64,000 nucleotides of DNA from Verrucomicrobiales bacterium (GCA_029212615.1 JARGPJ010000003.1:310001-374000), one strand, 5' to 3'. Positions 52,631 to 61,598 are shown, counted from the stretch's first letter. Translations and numbers: made by a program. Notes: generated from the sequence alone by a model not told the origin.

Positions 52631-54244
52631 TCACTGAGCCGCCACTGCAACAGCATCACCACCCATTTCGTAGGCATAAAGGTGAGTCTGAGTCATCACG
52701 TAGAGCGTACCGTTCGCGACGATGGGAGTCGCATAAATCGGAGCCGGGTAACCGACGATCGTGAGCTCTTCATACTCTTTGCCGGCCTTGAGAATAACAA
52801 GCTCGCCATCCTCATTGCCGAGGAGCACTTTGCCATCCACTACCAGTGTCGAACCCCAGATATGAGAGAGTGTGTCGTGCTCCCAGTATTTCTCACCCGT
52901 CTCGGCGTCGAGACAGAAAAGTCGACCTGAGTAGTCAGCGATGTAAACGAGTCCATCGACAATCGAAGGTGTCGAGATCGAACGTCCGATCTCTTTGAAC
53001 TGCCAGACAACCGCTTCCTCACCGGTCCCTTTCGAGGGGTCGATACAAGTCACCGCGCCAACTCCTTCACCGTGCTCAGGATCCTGCCCGATCACAGAAT
53101 AGACTTTCTGATTGTAGACAACAGGAGAAGCAATGATTTCAGAAGGACCGGGGTAGGTCGCGTATTTGATCGGCTCACCCGCTTCGTCGAATCGATACTC
53201 CTTCGGACAACAATCAACCGCCCAGAGCTCCCGGAAAAGGTTGTAGGTTTCGTCACCGTCCTGCTCCTCGTCGAACTCCGCCGCATGAAAGCCGTAGGTG
53301 AATCCATCTCCCGCACCGAAGACAACCGTTGGATTGCCAACCAGTTCATCACTGAAGGCGGGTGAGGACCAGTTACAGTGCATGATTCGTTCACCAATCC
53401 CACTCGCTTCCTCAGCGACCAACTCCCCGGTCTCTTTATCGAGAGCCACGAGACACGGGCTGTAGGGCGCAGGAATATTGATGTGCGACCAGTCCACTCC
53501 GTTGGAAGTGCTCGCAAAAACATAGTCGCCGGAAATGGTGACCGAACTGGAGGTGATGTTGTGAGGGAAAACGCCCAACTCGCTTCGCATGTCGTATCCC
53601 CAGACAATGTCGGCACTCTTGTCTGAAAGCTCAGCCGGCTCAGCCGAATCCAACTTTTCAAGTCCGCCGTTCTTGTACTTCGCCTCATCCTGGAAAGGGC
53701 CGTCGTTACCATCACTCATCCCGTATACGTCGAGGCAGATAACCTCCCCGCGGTTGGTGATCACGTAGCCAAATTTTCCATCAACGACAAAAGAGGAACA
53801 AACCCCGAGAAATTCCCAGTCGGAGACCTTGCCCGCATCGAGCTTGGGAACGGCAAACTGCCAGAGAAGCTCTCCCGTCTTTTCATCGAAACACATGATG
53901 ATTCCCTTATCGCCGGTGACCCCGTCGAGACGCGGCTTCTCATTGTTCGTCCCAATGAAAACACGACCGTCTTTCACCGTCGCGGTTCCGTACGCCTGAG
54001 ATCCCATTTCAGCGACCCACTTGAGGTGCTTAGCCCCTTCCGCTTCGCCGGCATCATTAAACTCACCGGAAGTGAAGTCCATTGGAAGCCCCGTCGCAGG
54101 AGACATCATGTTATTGCTGCCGTTACGGCCCCATTGCGGCCATTCACCACCGGGAGCGGATTCTTCAGCCTGAGCTGCCGGCAAGCCAACGAGCAATGCG
54201 ACGCTCAGGAAAGCGAGCTGGATAGTTTGAAGCATGATTTTCAT
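52631..54244 (-). CDS. secreted PQQ-like beta-propeller protein
   Basis: 537 residues from the ATG at 54244, which gives a proper signal peptide (MKIMLQTIQLAFLSVALLVG ending PAAQA). The body consists of repeats of the PQQ-like type: DEKTGELLWQFAVP, DKETGELVAEE, CLDAETGEKYWEH, TPSIVDGLVYIAD. Eight-bladed propellers of this kind are common as exported enzymes or scaffolds in Verrucomicrobia and Planctomycetes. The cofactor and substrate are unknown. No catalytic Asp-Cys-Cys disulphide motif of quinoprotein dehydrogenases was found. It pairs with the longer propeller upstream. Confidence 0.8.
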   Translation of the reverse strand: MKIMLQTIQLAFLSVALLVGLPAAQAEESAPGGEWPQWGRNGSNNMMSPATGLPMDFTSGEFNDAGEAEGAKHLKWVAEMGSQAYGTATVKDGRVFIGTNNEKPRLDGVTGDKGIIMCFDEKTGELLWQFAVPKLDAGKVSDWEFLGVCSSFVVDGKFGYVITNRGEVICLDVYGMSDGNDGPFQDEAKYKNGGLEKLDSAEPAELSDKSADIVWGYDMRSELGVFPHNITSSSVTISGDYVFASTSNGVDWSHINIPAPYSPCLVALDKETGELVAEEASGIGERIMHCNWSSPAFSDELVGNPTVVFGAGDGFTYGFHAAEFDEEQDGDETYNLFRELWAVDCCPKEYRFDEAGEPIKYATYPGPSEIIASPVVYNQKVYSVIGQDPEHGEGVGAVTCIDPSKGTGEEAVVWQFKEIGRSISTPSIVDGLVYIADYSGRLFCLDAETGEKYWEHDTLSHIWGSTLVVDGKVLLGNEDGELVILKAGKEYEELTIVGYPAPIYATPIVANGTLYVMTQTHLYAYEMGGDAVAVAAQ

Positions 54245-54420
54245 GTATTCTTTTAGTTGGAGATCGATTGGGTTAAAAACGTTAGCGGGAATTTGCGTTG
54301 AGATCGTGGACGGGATGGCCCCTGCCCCTCCAGCGATACGATCGCCGAAGCAGGGCGGGACGAGTTTCACCTCGCCCGCATTAGCCGTATGTCAAAAATC
54401 GTCAATGGAATTGCGCTCCC

Positions 54421-56721
54421 TTATTCGTTTGAAGAGATGTTAATGTTATCAATGAAGACCGTCTTCTGGCTCTGCGGTGCGAACCCGAAAATGCCGGGAG
54501 CACCCTCTTTGTGAGCGCTCTTGTGCTCCACTTCGATGGTCCAGGCATCAGGCTCCGGCTCTCCTTTGACCCAGGCTTTTCCGCGAATGATTCCAGTACC
54601 GTCTTCGCCAATATCGACGCGCGTCTTCAGCGTGTACCACTTGTTCGCCGAGATCGGAAACGGAACTGACTCTTTCACGCGCTCGTGGTTCGAGCTCACC
54701 TCAAGGATATTCGCATTTCCGACAAGAGAAATGATATAGCGTTGATTGATCAAACCGACGACCGATTTGATGCGGCGGCTGCCATCAGTCATCACGTCCG
54801 CCTGCAGGGTATAGTTCGTCAATTCAGGGTGACCGATGAAAGAAAGGGAACGCTGAAAAAGAACGCGATCCAAAGTCTTCGACAGGACCTTGTTTCCATC
54901 GAGATCAATCACTTCCCATTTGAGACGGGCGCCGATCCACGGGAGCGGCGGAAAATCGAATTCACGACCACTTACCGATCCCATCGGCTTCACTCCGAGT
55001 TCGTAATTTGATTCGAAGTCTTCCGTGTAAGGCAGGTTCGAAATGACCCGGCCACGCAGGATTCCGGAAAGGTCACCGGAGGTCGCTTTCCACGCCCCGG
55101 CCGAAAGAGCAGCATCTTCACCTGCAGAAATGGTATTCCCATCGAAGGAGGCATCCATCTCTGCCTTCACTTTGGCAGTTGGCGGAATGAAAGTCGCCCA
55201 CTCTGCCGTGTCAGCCGTTCCCACCGGAATGCCATTCGCATCGAGCGTCCTCAGCTTCACCGTCGCTGATCCGCCGGAACGCAGGAGAACATCGCTGGGG
55301 ACAGGGAGAACAGAAGCCGCCTCGCCTGCTTCGGGCATCAACACTTCAGGAGCCGCGGCATACTCAATCCCACTGTTTTCAATCTCGAAAGCGTAGAGCT
55401 TCTCCGTCGTGTGGACGTAGACTTTTCCGTTGCAGATGGAAGGGGATCCGATGCCGTTGCCGTCGAGCTCGAGCTTATTTTCGATCACCGGCTTGTCACC
55501 GGTGACATTGATCACATAGAAATCACCGGGGAAAGTCGGAACGAAAAGGCGACCGTCGGCGTACGCGGGAGAAGCGTGAAGCTGGGAGTTCGCGAGCTTT
55601 TCCTCCCAGAGGATCTCACCCGTTTCAGCATCAACACAGAAAAGTGAACCGGTTTTCACCATCTGATAAATCTTACCATCGTGCAGGAGAGGGGAACTCG
55701 TGAACATCTCCAGAGTGGTACGCCACATTTCGTGATCCTGACTGATTCTGGGAGCACCTTTCTGCACGGGATCCACTTCCCCACCCGTGTTATCGAGATC
55801 TTCCGGGATATCGAGACGAATCATCCGACCCATCTCCGTGGTATCGAGATTTTCCTTACCGTGAATCGCAATGACCGTATCATCGTGAAGCACGACCGAG
55901 CTGTTGATCCCGCCCTTGGAGAGCTGGAAACGCCAGAGTGGCGTGCCGTCCATGACATTCACACAGACAATATTTCCGCAACCCGTGGAGGTATAGAAAA
56001 CGCGCTTCCCGTCACGTGTGTCCAGAAAAGGCGTCGACATCGAGGTGTCTTTCAGAAAAGGAGGACCAACCCCGGGAGTCGAAGACCAGAGAAGCTCACC
56101 GGTCTTTTTGTCGAAGCCGAAAAAGCGATCACGGGCCGGTCCATCGGCCCCCCAGTAACTTGTGACACCGCGAATAATGCAGATATCGCCATCGATCAGA
56201 GGGGCACCGGCGCGGCCATTGGGAAAAGTGAGGCGACCGTAGCGCTCCATCATCGACACCTGCCAAACCTGATCACCGTCTCTCGAGTAGCAGGTAACCA
56301 GTCCGTAGGTTGTGGCAACCACAACATTCTCGGTCTCAGGATCAACCGCAACCGCCCCGATAGAATATCGGTTATAGATCGTGTCTGAAAGGAAGTCATG
56401 AGTAGCCCGCTCCCAGATGACCTCTCCGGTCTCTTCATCGCGGGACTGAACAACTTCCTCCAGGTCAGGCCCGGCTCCACGATAGCCCCACGAGTATATA
56501 CGGCCGTTAAAAACCACCGGAGTGCCCTGTCCGGAAATTTCATCCGTCCAGACCGGCTCCTCTTTGAAAGAAAAATCCTTATAGCTCTCGAGGCTGACCC
56601 CGGTTTGAAGCGGCCCGCGCCATGAAAGCCAGTTTCCCTGGTGAATATCAGCTCCCTGAGAAAGGCAGGAAGCTCCGGCGGCGACGATCGCGAGGATAAA
56701 TACGCGTTTCAAAGAATTCAT
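54421..56721 (-). CDS. secreted PQQ-like beta-propeller protein with a C-terminal beta-sandwich
   Basis: 766 residues. Signal peptide MNSLKRVFILAIVAAGASCLS, possibly a lipoprotein-like SCL site. Residues about 30-450 hold propeller blades (RDEETGEVIWERA, FDKKTGELLWSST, DAETGEILWEEK). The rest (about 460-766) is a beta-rich part with LHGYQF-free, LamG-like features such as YTLQADVMTDG and WYTLKTRVDIGEDG, resembling a concanavalin-like sugar-binding fold. It may bind an extracellular polymer. It sits 176 bases before the shorter propeller gene, same strand. Confidence 0.78.
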   Translation of the reverse strand: MNSLKRVFILAIVAAGASCLSQGADIHQGNWLSWRGPLQTGVSLESYKDFSFKEEPVWTDEISGQGTPVVFNGRIYSWGYRGAGPDLEEVVQSRDEETGEVIWERATHDFLSDTIYNRYSIGAVAVDPETENVVVATTYGLVTCYSRDGDQVWQVSMMERYGRLTFPNGRAGAPLIDGDICIIRGVTSYWGADGPARDRFFGFDKKTGELLWSSTPGVGPPFLKDTSMSTPFLDTRDGKRVFYTSTGCGNIVCVNVMDGTPLWRFQLSKGGINSSVVLHDDTVIAIHGKENLDTTEMGRMIRLDIPEDLDNTGGEVDPVQKGAPRISQDHEMWRTTLEMFTSSPLLHDGKIYQMVKTGSLFCVDAETGEILWEEKLANSQLHASPAYADGRLFVPTFPGDFYVINVTGDKPVIENKLELDGNGIGSPSICNGKVYVHTTEKLYAFEIENSGIEYAAAPEVLMPEAGEAASVLPVPSDVLLRSGGSATVKLRTLDANGIPVGTADTAEWATFIPPTAKVKAEMDASFDGNTISAGEDAALSAGAWKATSGDLSGILRGRVISNLPYTEDFESNYELGVKPMGSVSGREFDFPPLPWIGARLKWEVIDLDGNKVLSKTLDRVLFQRSLSFIGHPELTNYTLQADVMTDGSRRIKSVVGLINQRYIISLVGNANILEVSSNHERVKESVPFPISANKWYTLKTRVDIGEDGTGIIRGKAWVKGEPEPDAWTIEVEHKSAHKEGAPGIFGFAPQSQKTVFIDNINISSNE

Positions 56722-57140
56722 AAGAGATCAGTTCAGAAAATTTCTGATAACGACGAAGGTAAAAGGATGAAAAGGCAGTGGCAATGCGATTCTAAGCCGA
56801 AATCGCGTAAATTAGGAAAACTAATTTGAGATCGAATCATCTCCCCTTTTCGGCCCCTTTTCCGCCACCTTTCAGGAAAGATTGATTAGTTTTTCTAATA
56901 CAATATCGAAATAAGGAGTATGACGGAAGATGAACAGACCATCACAACACGAATTCACGTCGCGCTCTAAAATCACATCGCAACCTGTCCCTCCTCACAA
57001 CCTTGTCCCTCCTCAAGCGGTCCCTCCTCAAGCGATCGCATCGCAACCTGTCCCTCCTCAACCTGCCCCCCACTCCAACACGCAAATTTCAGCAATTCGA
57101 AGTCACAACGAGAAAGAAATTCGTCAATACCCCCTGAAGA
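56722..57140. promoter_or_regulatory. divergent control region between the propeller gene and the ECF sigma gene
   Basis: About 420 bases. Two copies of the palindrome ATTAG-N5-CTAAT lie at 56811-56825 and 56886-56900; the first extends to AAATTAG/CTAATTT. Closer to the sigma gene, GTCCCTCCTCA occurs four times (56987, 57005, 57020, 57050). A 90-codon frame crosses the latter repeats but gives only Pro/Val/Gln-rich low-complexity sequence, so I do not call a gene. Confidence 0.5.
56987..57060. repeat. four copies of GTCCCTCCTCA
   Basis: An 11-base unit repeated exactly at 56987-56997, 57005-57015, 57020-57030 and 57050-57060, with spacers of 7, 4 and 19 bases; the flank TCGCAACCT precedes copies one and four. 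Irregular spacing speaks against CRISPR. Confidence 0.85.
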
Positions 57141-57716
57141 ATGCAGATTACCAGCATCAGCGCCCCGCCGGATATGATCGACCTCGATCCCCGCAACGAT
57201 GAAGACTTCACCGAATTGGTGAAGCGGAACCATCGTGAACTTCTTGTCTATGCCCGGGCCCTGACTCGCGATGAGGCGACGGCGCGTGACATTGTCCAGG
57301 AGTCCTTCATCCTCGCCTACGACAAGATCACGACCTTTGACGTGACCCGGGATTTTGCAACATGGATGCGCGGGATCGTCCGAAACAAGTGGAGAGAGTG
57401 GGTCCGCAGAAACAAACGTTACCTCCTCACCGACAAAGAGATTGCTCAAATCGATGCCGACATTGCCGCCTGGCAGGCAAGGAAAGCCAACGATGAAAAC
57501 GACCTCTTTGAGTCGCTGCGGGTTTGCCTTCACCGCCTCCCCGGGAACCTTTCCGCAGCCATCCATGTCTGCTACTTCGAAGGCCGGACCGGCGAGGAAG
57601 CGGCGACCCACCTCGGCATTGCCCCTGCAGCGCTCCGCAAGCGACTTCAACGCGCGCGTGTGCTTCTAAAGGAATGTCTCGACCGGAAACTTTCCCCGAC
57701 CTCATCCAACTCATGA
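57141..57716 (+). CDS. ECF-type RNA polymerase sigma factor
   Basis: 191 residues. Region 2: RELLVYARALTRDEATARDIVQESFILAY and FATWMRGIVRNKWREWVRRNK. Region 4: LPGNLSAAIHVCYFEGRTGEEAATHLGIAPAALRKRLQRARVLL. Length and layout match extracytoplasmic-function sigma factors of the kind common in Verrucomicrobia and Planctomycetes. The next gene starts inside its stop codon and encodes a one-pass membrane protein, the usual place for an anti-sigma factor. Confidence 0.92.
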   Translation: MQITSISAPPDMIDLDPRNDEDFTELVKRNHRELLVYARALTRDEATARDIVQESFILAYDKITTFDVTRDFATWMRGIVRNKWREWVRRNKRYLLTDKEIAQIDADIAAWQARKANDENDLFESLRVCLHRLPGNLSAAIHVCYFEGRTGEEAATHLGIAPAALRKRLQRARVLLKECLDRKLSPTSSNS

Positions 57717-58642
57717 AAGACCAGCCCCCCTTTCCCTCCGACCTCCCCGTGAAGGATCGTTTCATCGACGCGGCGATTCGGGAAAAAGTTCGCCTTGGTT
57801 CCGCCACCGAAGACGCCGATCTGATTCGTTCCATCCTCACAGAGACGGTTGAAAAATCCAGGAGGGGTCAGCCCGCGCTCACCACCCGCCACCACGATCA
57901 GAGGCTGCTCATGGTGGGCATCGCCTCCGCCGCCGCCATCCTTGCCGCGCTCGCCACCCTTCTCGCCGTGCTCCCCTTCCGGACAGGGGCACGAAATGCC
58001 GACGAAATCCGTTTTCTTGTTCGATACGCAGACAGCGGAGAGTCCCCTGAGCCACCCCGTTTCATGGAGGCTCCGGAAGCACGTCAACCGGCCCCTTTTG
58101 CGGGAACGATTGAAATCGATGTCGCCGCTGAACCGCTTGAACCCGGCCCCCTGAGCCTGAACACCCCCGAAAGAGTTGAAGCGCCCTTCAGTCCCTCTTT
58201 TGCTGAAGTCCCGAAACGGCAACTCACCGAAGAACGACTTCACATCAGCGCGGAGACGGTCAAGGAAGAGAGCGGCCGGCGCATCTACCTCGGAAACGTC
58301 GAAGTCAGGCACAAAGAATTTCACCTTTTTTCCGAGCGGGTGGAGTTAACCCGAAACGGGAGCAACGACTCCGGTGCTGAAGTTTTCCTGAAGGCATGGA
58401 ATGTCACTCTTGAACAGACATCACCTCAAAGAAAAGCCGAAGCGGCACAGCTTGATTACAAACCGAATACCCGTGTTTTTACCCTTGCAGGAGTATCATC
58501 CCTGCACTCAGAAAAGGGTCGCTTAGGCACCTTCGATCCCGACGACCTCGTCATCCTTTCCCCCAATAGTTTCTCAATTCGGAACGCCCCTCCCGTAATC
58601 AAATACGCCAATCCGGCCCCTCTTGAGAGAAATAGCGAATGA
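57713..58642 (+). CDS. one-pass membrane protein with an LptA/OstA-like outer domain (candidate anti-sigma factor)
   Basis: About 309 residues from the ATG at 57713, which overlaps the sigma stop as ATGA; an in-frame ATG at 57674 is also possible. The N-terminal 60-70 residues are charged and cytoplasmic. A transmembrane helix follows (LLMVGIASAAAILAALATLL), then a proline-rich linker and a C-terminal beta domain of the OstA/LptA type: LHISAETVKEESGRRIYLGNVEVRHKEFHLFSERVEL. I see no zinc-binding HxxxCxxC motif. The arrangement of sigma factor plus membrane partner suggests envelope sensing, perhaps of a lipid or lipopolysaccharide-like ligand. Confidence 0.7.
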   Translation: MKDQPPFPSDLPVKDRFIDAAIREKVRLGSATEDADLIRSILTETVEKSRRGQPALTTRHHDQRLLMVGIASAAAILAALATLLAVLPFRTGARNADEIRFLVRYADSGESPEPPRFMEAPEARQPAPFAGTIEIDVAAEPLEPGPLSLNTPERVEAPFSPSFAEVPKRQLTEERLHISAETVKEESGRRIYLGNVEVRHKEFHLFSERVELTRNGSNDSGAEVFLKAWNVTLEQTSPQRKAEAAQLDYKPNTRVFTLAGVSSLHSEKGRLGTFDPDDLVILSPNSFSIRNAPPVIKYANPAPLERNSE

Positions 58643-58736
58643 CAAAGCCGGCGATTTCTCTACCTTGAGTTCTGGTCACCACCAAAACAGGCCGCCCTAA
58701 GAGAGTTTCCGCACAAAGTAACCTCCTTAGTCTCTT

Positions 58737-58768
58737 CAAAGACCGACCCCGAAAAGGGTCGGTCTTTG
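58737..58768 (+). terminator. strong intrinsic-type terminator
   Basis: CAAAGACCGACCC, loop CGAAAA, then the exact complement GGGTCGGTCTTTG: a 13-bp stem about 95 bases after the gene ending at 58642. CACGTTTT follows it. The GTCTTTG arm gives a short U-rich end. It separates the sigma operon from the DUF423 gene. Confidence 0.85.
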
Positions 58769-58794
58769 CACGTTTTAGGCTTACCTTCTCTGCC

Positions 58795-59151
58795 ATGAAT
58801 CAATCCACCTGCCTCCGAATCTCTGCACTGGTCATCTTTCTCGGTATCGCCCTGGGGGCTTTCGGAGCCCACGGCCTCGCCGATCGCCTTGAGGAAACAG
58901 GCCGCCTCGCGAACTGGGAAACGGCAACGCTCTATCACCTCTTTCACGGGCTCGCGATGTTCGTCATCGCCCGCTCAGGCAAACCCGTCGGCTTCTTCTG
59001 GTTCCTCGCCGGTATCGTGCTTTTCTCGGGGAGCCTCTATGCCCTCGCTCTTTCTGACATCGCAAAACTGGGGGCCATCACTCCGCTCGGTGGCGTTTCA
59101 TTTCTGATCGGATGGGGCCGCTGGATCTTTTTAAAATCCGAAAAGGCTTAA
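58795..59151 (+). CDS. DUF423 (YgdD-type) membrane protein
   Basis: 118 residues with four transmembrane helices. The family pattern is clear: LGIALGAFGAHGLADRL near the start, NWETATLYHLFHGLAMF in the middle and LGAITPLGGVSFLIGWGRW at the end. The role of DUF423 proteins is unknown; they are widespread small inner-membrane proteins. It is expressed independently, behind a strong terminator. Confidence 0.9.
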   Translation: MNQSTCLRISALVIFLGIALGAFGAHGLADRLEETGRLANWETATLYHLFHGLAMFVIARSGKPVGFFWFLAGIVLFSGSLYALALSDIAKLGAITPLGGVSFLIGWGRWIFLKSEKA

Positions 59152-59327
59152 ACAAGCGCTGAAAGAATCCGCACAAGCTCACGCATACCTTTCCATTGCC
59201 CGGGTGGAGCTGCGCCGGCATTCGGGCCCACCCTTCGTGTTCAAACGCGAAGGCAACCCAATAGCCCCCCTCTTCATTCGTGACAGGCCCGCCGCAAATG
59301 AATAAAGTCACCTCTCAACCTACGCAT

Positions 59328-60080
59328 ATGAAAACCACCCTGCTCTCCCTCCTCTTACTCAGCGTCGCCCTCTTCACGCGGGCGGATGAAGCCCTCACCT
59401 GCTTCGAGCTTCGAACCTATCACGCCAACGAGGGGAGACTCGACGACCTCCATGCCCGCTTCCGGGATCATACGGTCAGCCTCTTCGAAAAACACGGGAT
59501 GACCAACCTCATCTACTGGACCCCCGTCGAAAATACTCAGAACCTGCTCATTTACCTTCTCGCCTATCCTAACAAAGCAGCGAGAGACGCCTCATGGACC
59601 GCCTTCCGGGAAGACCCCGACTGGCAGGCTGCCTACAAAGAATCAACGGCAGAGGGGAAACTCATCAGCAAAGTTGATAGCGTCTTCCTCGAGCTCACCG
59701 ACTTCTCCCCTGCGAACCTCTTTCCGGAAACCGATACCGCTCCCCTCTACGAAATGCGCCGATACACGACCAACGAGGGGAAGCTTGACTACCTCGACGC
59801 CCGCTTCCGCGATCACACCGTCACCCTGTTTTCCAAACAAGGAATCACCAACCTCCCCTATTTTCACCTCAGTGAAGGGCAGGACGGAGCCGGAAACACT
59901 CTCCTTTATTTCATTTCCGCCGAATCCGAAGAAGCCCGCAATGCCTCATTTAAAGCCTTCGGAGCGGATCCTGACTGGCAGGCGGCAAGAGAAGCCTCCG
60001 AAAGAGACGGAAAAATCCTCGTCAAAAAGGGCGTCCAGTCGACCTTTCTCAAAACGACGGATTACTCACCGGTGAAATAA
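59328..60080 (+). CDS. exported NIPSNAP-domain protein, two tandem domains
   Basis: 250 residues from the ATG at 59328, chosen because MKTTLLSLLLLSVALFTRADEA is a signal peptide; upstream codons in the frame are not. Two copies of a NIPSNAP ferredoxin-like domain follow: FELRTYHANEGRLDDLHARFRDH and YEMRRYTTNEGKLDYLDARFRDH, each ending in a DPDWQAA block. Bacterial NIPSNAP proteins have no settled role. The two domains are closely related, so an internal duplication is recent or constrained. Confidence 0.88.
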   Translation: MKTTLLSLLLLSVALFTRADEALTCFELRTYHANEGRLDDLHARFRDHTVSLFEKHGMTNLIYWTPVENTQNLLIYLLAYPNKAARDASWTAFREDPDWQAAYKESTAEGKLISKVDSVFLELTDFSPANLFPETDTAPLYEMRRYTTNEGKLDYLDARFRDHTVTLFSKQGITNLPYFHLSEGQDGAGNTLLYFISAESEEARNASFKAFGADPDWQAAREASERDGKILVKKGVQSTFLKTTDYSPVK

Positions 60081-60220
60081 CAGCTGTTCCGCTCAATCAT
60101 GCGCGAACCGGGCCGCCCCTTTCCACCTCTCCCGGGACCGGGAAATTCATTTTCAGTCGGCATTCGCTTTGCCCGACTTGACCTGGGATCCACCCGGCGC
60201 TCTACTCAAGCTTGATAAAA

Positions 60221-60263
60221 TGAGTCTCCACGAATCGCCCGGTCCGGCCTTCATGGAGACTCA
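60221..60263. other. 10-bp stem-loop upstream of the YbjQ gene
   Basis: TGAGTCTCCA (60221-60230) and its exact complement TGGAGACTCA (60254-60263) enclose a 23-base loop that itself has a GCC/GGC pairing. It ends 15 bases before the start of the next gene. On the minus strand a TTTTATC run follows. It could be a terminator for the NIPSNAP transcript or a regulatory leader structure. Confidence 0.5.
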
Positions 60264-60277
60264 AAAAAATTCGCGAG

Positions 60278-60757
60278 ATGGTAACGTGCAGGGCTTGTAA
60301 AACTGAGGTAGAGGACGAAGACATCGACCTTCTCACTGGGCTGTGCAGTGACTGCCGCGGAAATGGGAAACGCATCGGCCGCTACAAGGCCCATCTTCAG
60401 GCGCACCCCCTCGCCCGGCACGAACATCTCGCCATCCCCGTGACGACAACGCAAGCGTTCCCCAATTATCGGATCACGCAAATACACGGCATTGTCTGCG
60501 GAGAGACGATCATGGGGCTCAGCATCATCAAGACCATCCTCGCCGAAGAGCCCAACACCACGAGTGGACGCGCCACCGCCTACGAAAACGAGTTCAAAGA
60601 CGCCCGCGAGATCGCCATTTCCGAGCTCAAATACGAAGCCCACAAAATGGGAGGCAACTGCGTCGTCGGATCATCGCTCTCCTATGAAACGATCGGGGAA
60701 AAGACCCTCATGGTCGTCGCGACCGGCACCGCCGTCACCGTGATTCCAATCACTTAG
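60278..60757 (+). CDS. YbjQ/UPF0145 (DUF74) protein with an N-terminal zinc-ribbon-like piece
   Basis: 159 residues. Residues about 65-159 are the pentameric YbjQ fold: ITQIHGIVCGETIMGLS, DAREIAISELKYEAHKMGGN and a final GTAVTVIP. Before it lies a short Cys-X2-Cys pair (C4, C7) and a second pair (C23, C26) that could bind zinc; this is an addition to the common family. YbjQ relatives are called heavy-metal binding, but the role is not proven. Confidence 0.88.
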   Translation: MVTCRACKTEVEDEDIDLLTGLCSDCRGNGKRIGRYKAHLQAHPLARHEHLAIPVTTTQAFPNYRITQIHGIVCGETIMGLSIIKTILAEEPNTTSGRATAYENEFKDAREIAISELKYEAHKMGGNCVVGSSLSYETIGEKTLMVVATGTAVTVIPIT

Positions 60758-60781
60758 ACCTTCCGGGGAGTCTGCGGGCAC

Positions 60782-60813
60782 AAAAAAAGCCGACACGCTT
60801 TCTGCGTATCAGC
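60782..60813 (-). terminator. intrinsic terminator after the EpsI-like gene
   Basis: On the minus strand GCTGATACGC, loop AGAAA, then GCGTGTCGGC, a ten-pair stem with two G-U pairs, followed by seven T. It lies 33 bases after the EpsI-like stop codon. On the plus strand two C-A mismatches break the stem, so it serves the minus-strand gene. Confidence 0.85.
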
Positions 60814-60845
60814 TTTTCTTCCGATTCAGCCAATTCTCTCCCTCC

Positions 60846-61598
60846 CTAACCGGGATCAACGATCCGAAGACGGCTCACGAGAAGTTCCTCAAAACCCGCC
60901 CAGGCCGAATCCAGCCCCTCATAGTTCCGCGCACCCGCGAGAAGAATTCGGGCGGGCGGCCGCGGCTTTAACGAAAAGCCGGCGCGAATCTTATCCCGCC
61001 GCGTCACCCCTCCCCCACTTGATGGCTTCAACGGCGCATCTTCCGGAAGCCATGTCAGCTTAAACACCCAGAGAGTCGAAGCGTTGAGTGGTGATTCAAA
61101 CTCAAGGACATCCACCTTGTTTGAGAAGTCCCCGACCTGAATCGTCCGGGACGGATGCTTCTGACGCAATTTTGCTCCCGTTGCGCTCATGCAAACTTCC
61201 GGGGCATGACCAAAAATATCATCGATGTAACTGGGATTGCCGGCCTCGTATTCGAGGTAGAAAAAATCCATCGACTTCCCCGCCCGGTCGGCACCGATGA
61301 ACACCCCGCAGGCCCCTTCCGAGAACGATAATTGTTCCACCGCTCCTTCGAGGCGCTCCGGTTGCGATGCGTAACGATAGCCCTCCGCCTTCAGACCAGC
61401 ATCCGAAGTGCTTTCCTCAATCATTTCAGCCGGAACATCGAGCTTCAAGACCGGCGTCGAAGCCCAGCGTTGCTTCTCCGGAGCGCGGAAAGCAAAGACG
61501 GCCAATTCTGCGAAGAGAAGCAATACACTGCAAACAGAGAATACAAAATAAGAGTGTTTCCGTTGCATTTCAGTTAAGTGAGTCGATTTATTTTCCAA
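60846..61598 (-). CDS. EpsI-like exosortase-associated protein
   Basis: 250 residues, probably from a TTG start at 61598 with AGGAG six bases upstream; an ATG at 61565 is possible. One N-terminal transmembrane helix (SYFVFSVCSVLLLFAELAVFAF) leads to an outer domain with HAPEVCMSATGAKL, like the HxPExC motif of EpsI proteins. EpsI domains are associated with exosortases, which sort PEP-CTERM proteins, and with exopolysaccharide export. The start overlaps the acetyltransferase gene by 11 bases. It is followed by an intrinsic terminator, so this end of the locus is closed. Confidence 0.75.
   Translation of the reverse strand: MENKSTHLTEMQRKHSYFVFSVCSVLLLFAELAVFAFRAPEKQRWASTPVLKLDVPAEMIEESTSDAGLKAEGYRYASQPERLEGAVEQLSFSEGACGVFIGADRAGKSMDFFYLEYEAGNPSYIDDIFGHAPEVCMSATGAKLRQKHPSRTIQVGDFSNKVDVLEFESPLNASTLWVFKLTWLPEDAPLKPSSGGGVTRRDKIRAGFSLKPRPPARILLAGARNYEGLDSAWAGFEELLVSRLRIVDPG

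Noticed and set aside
56987..57060. CRISPR-like array
   Set aside because: Units are only 11 bases with spacers of 4-19 bases, and no cas genes are present.
56930..57202. 90-residue Pro/Gln-rich protein
   Set aside because: Its sequence is produced by the GTCCCTCCTCA repeats and it overlaps the sigma factor start in another frame.
57524..57712. 63-codon extension of the candidate anti-sigma gene
   Set aside because: It lies wholly within the sigma gene in another frame; starts at 57713 or 57674 are more plausible.
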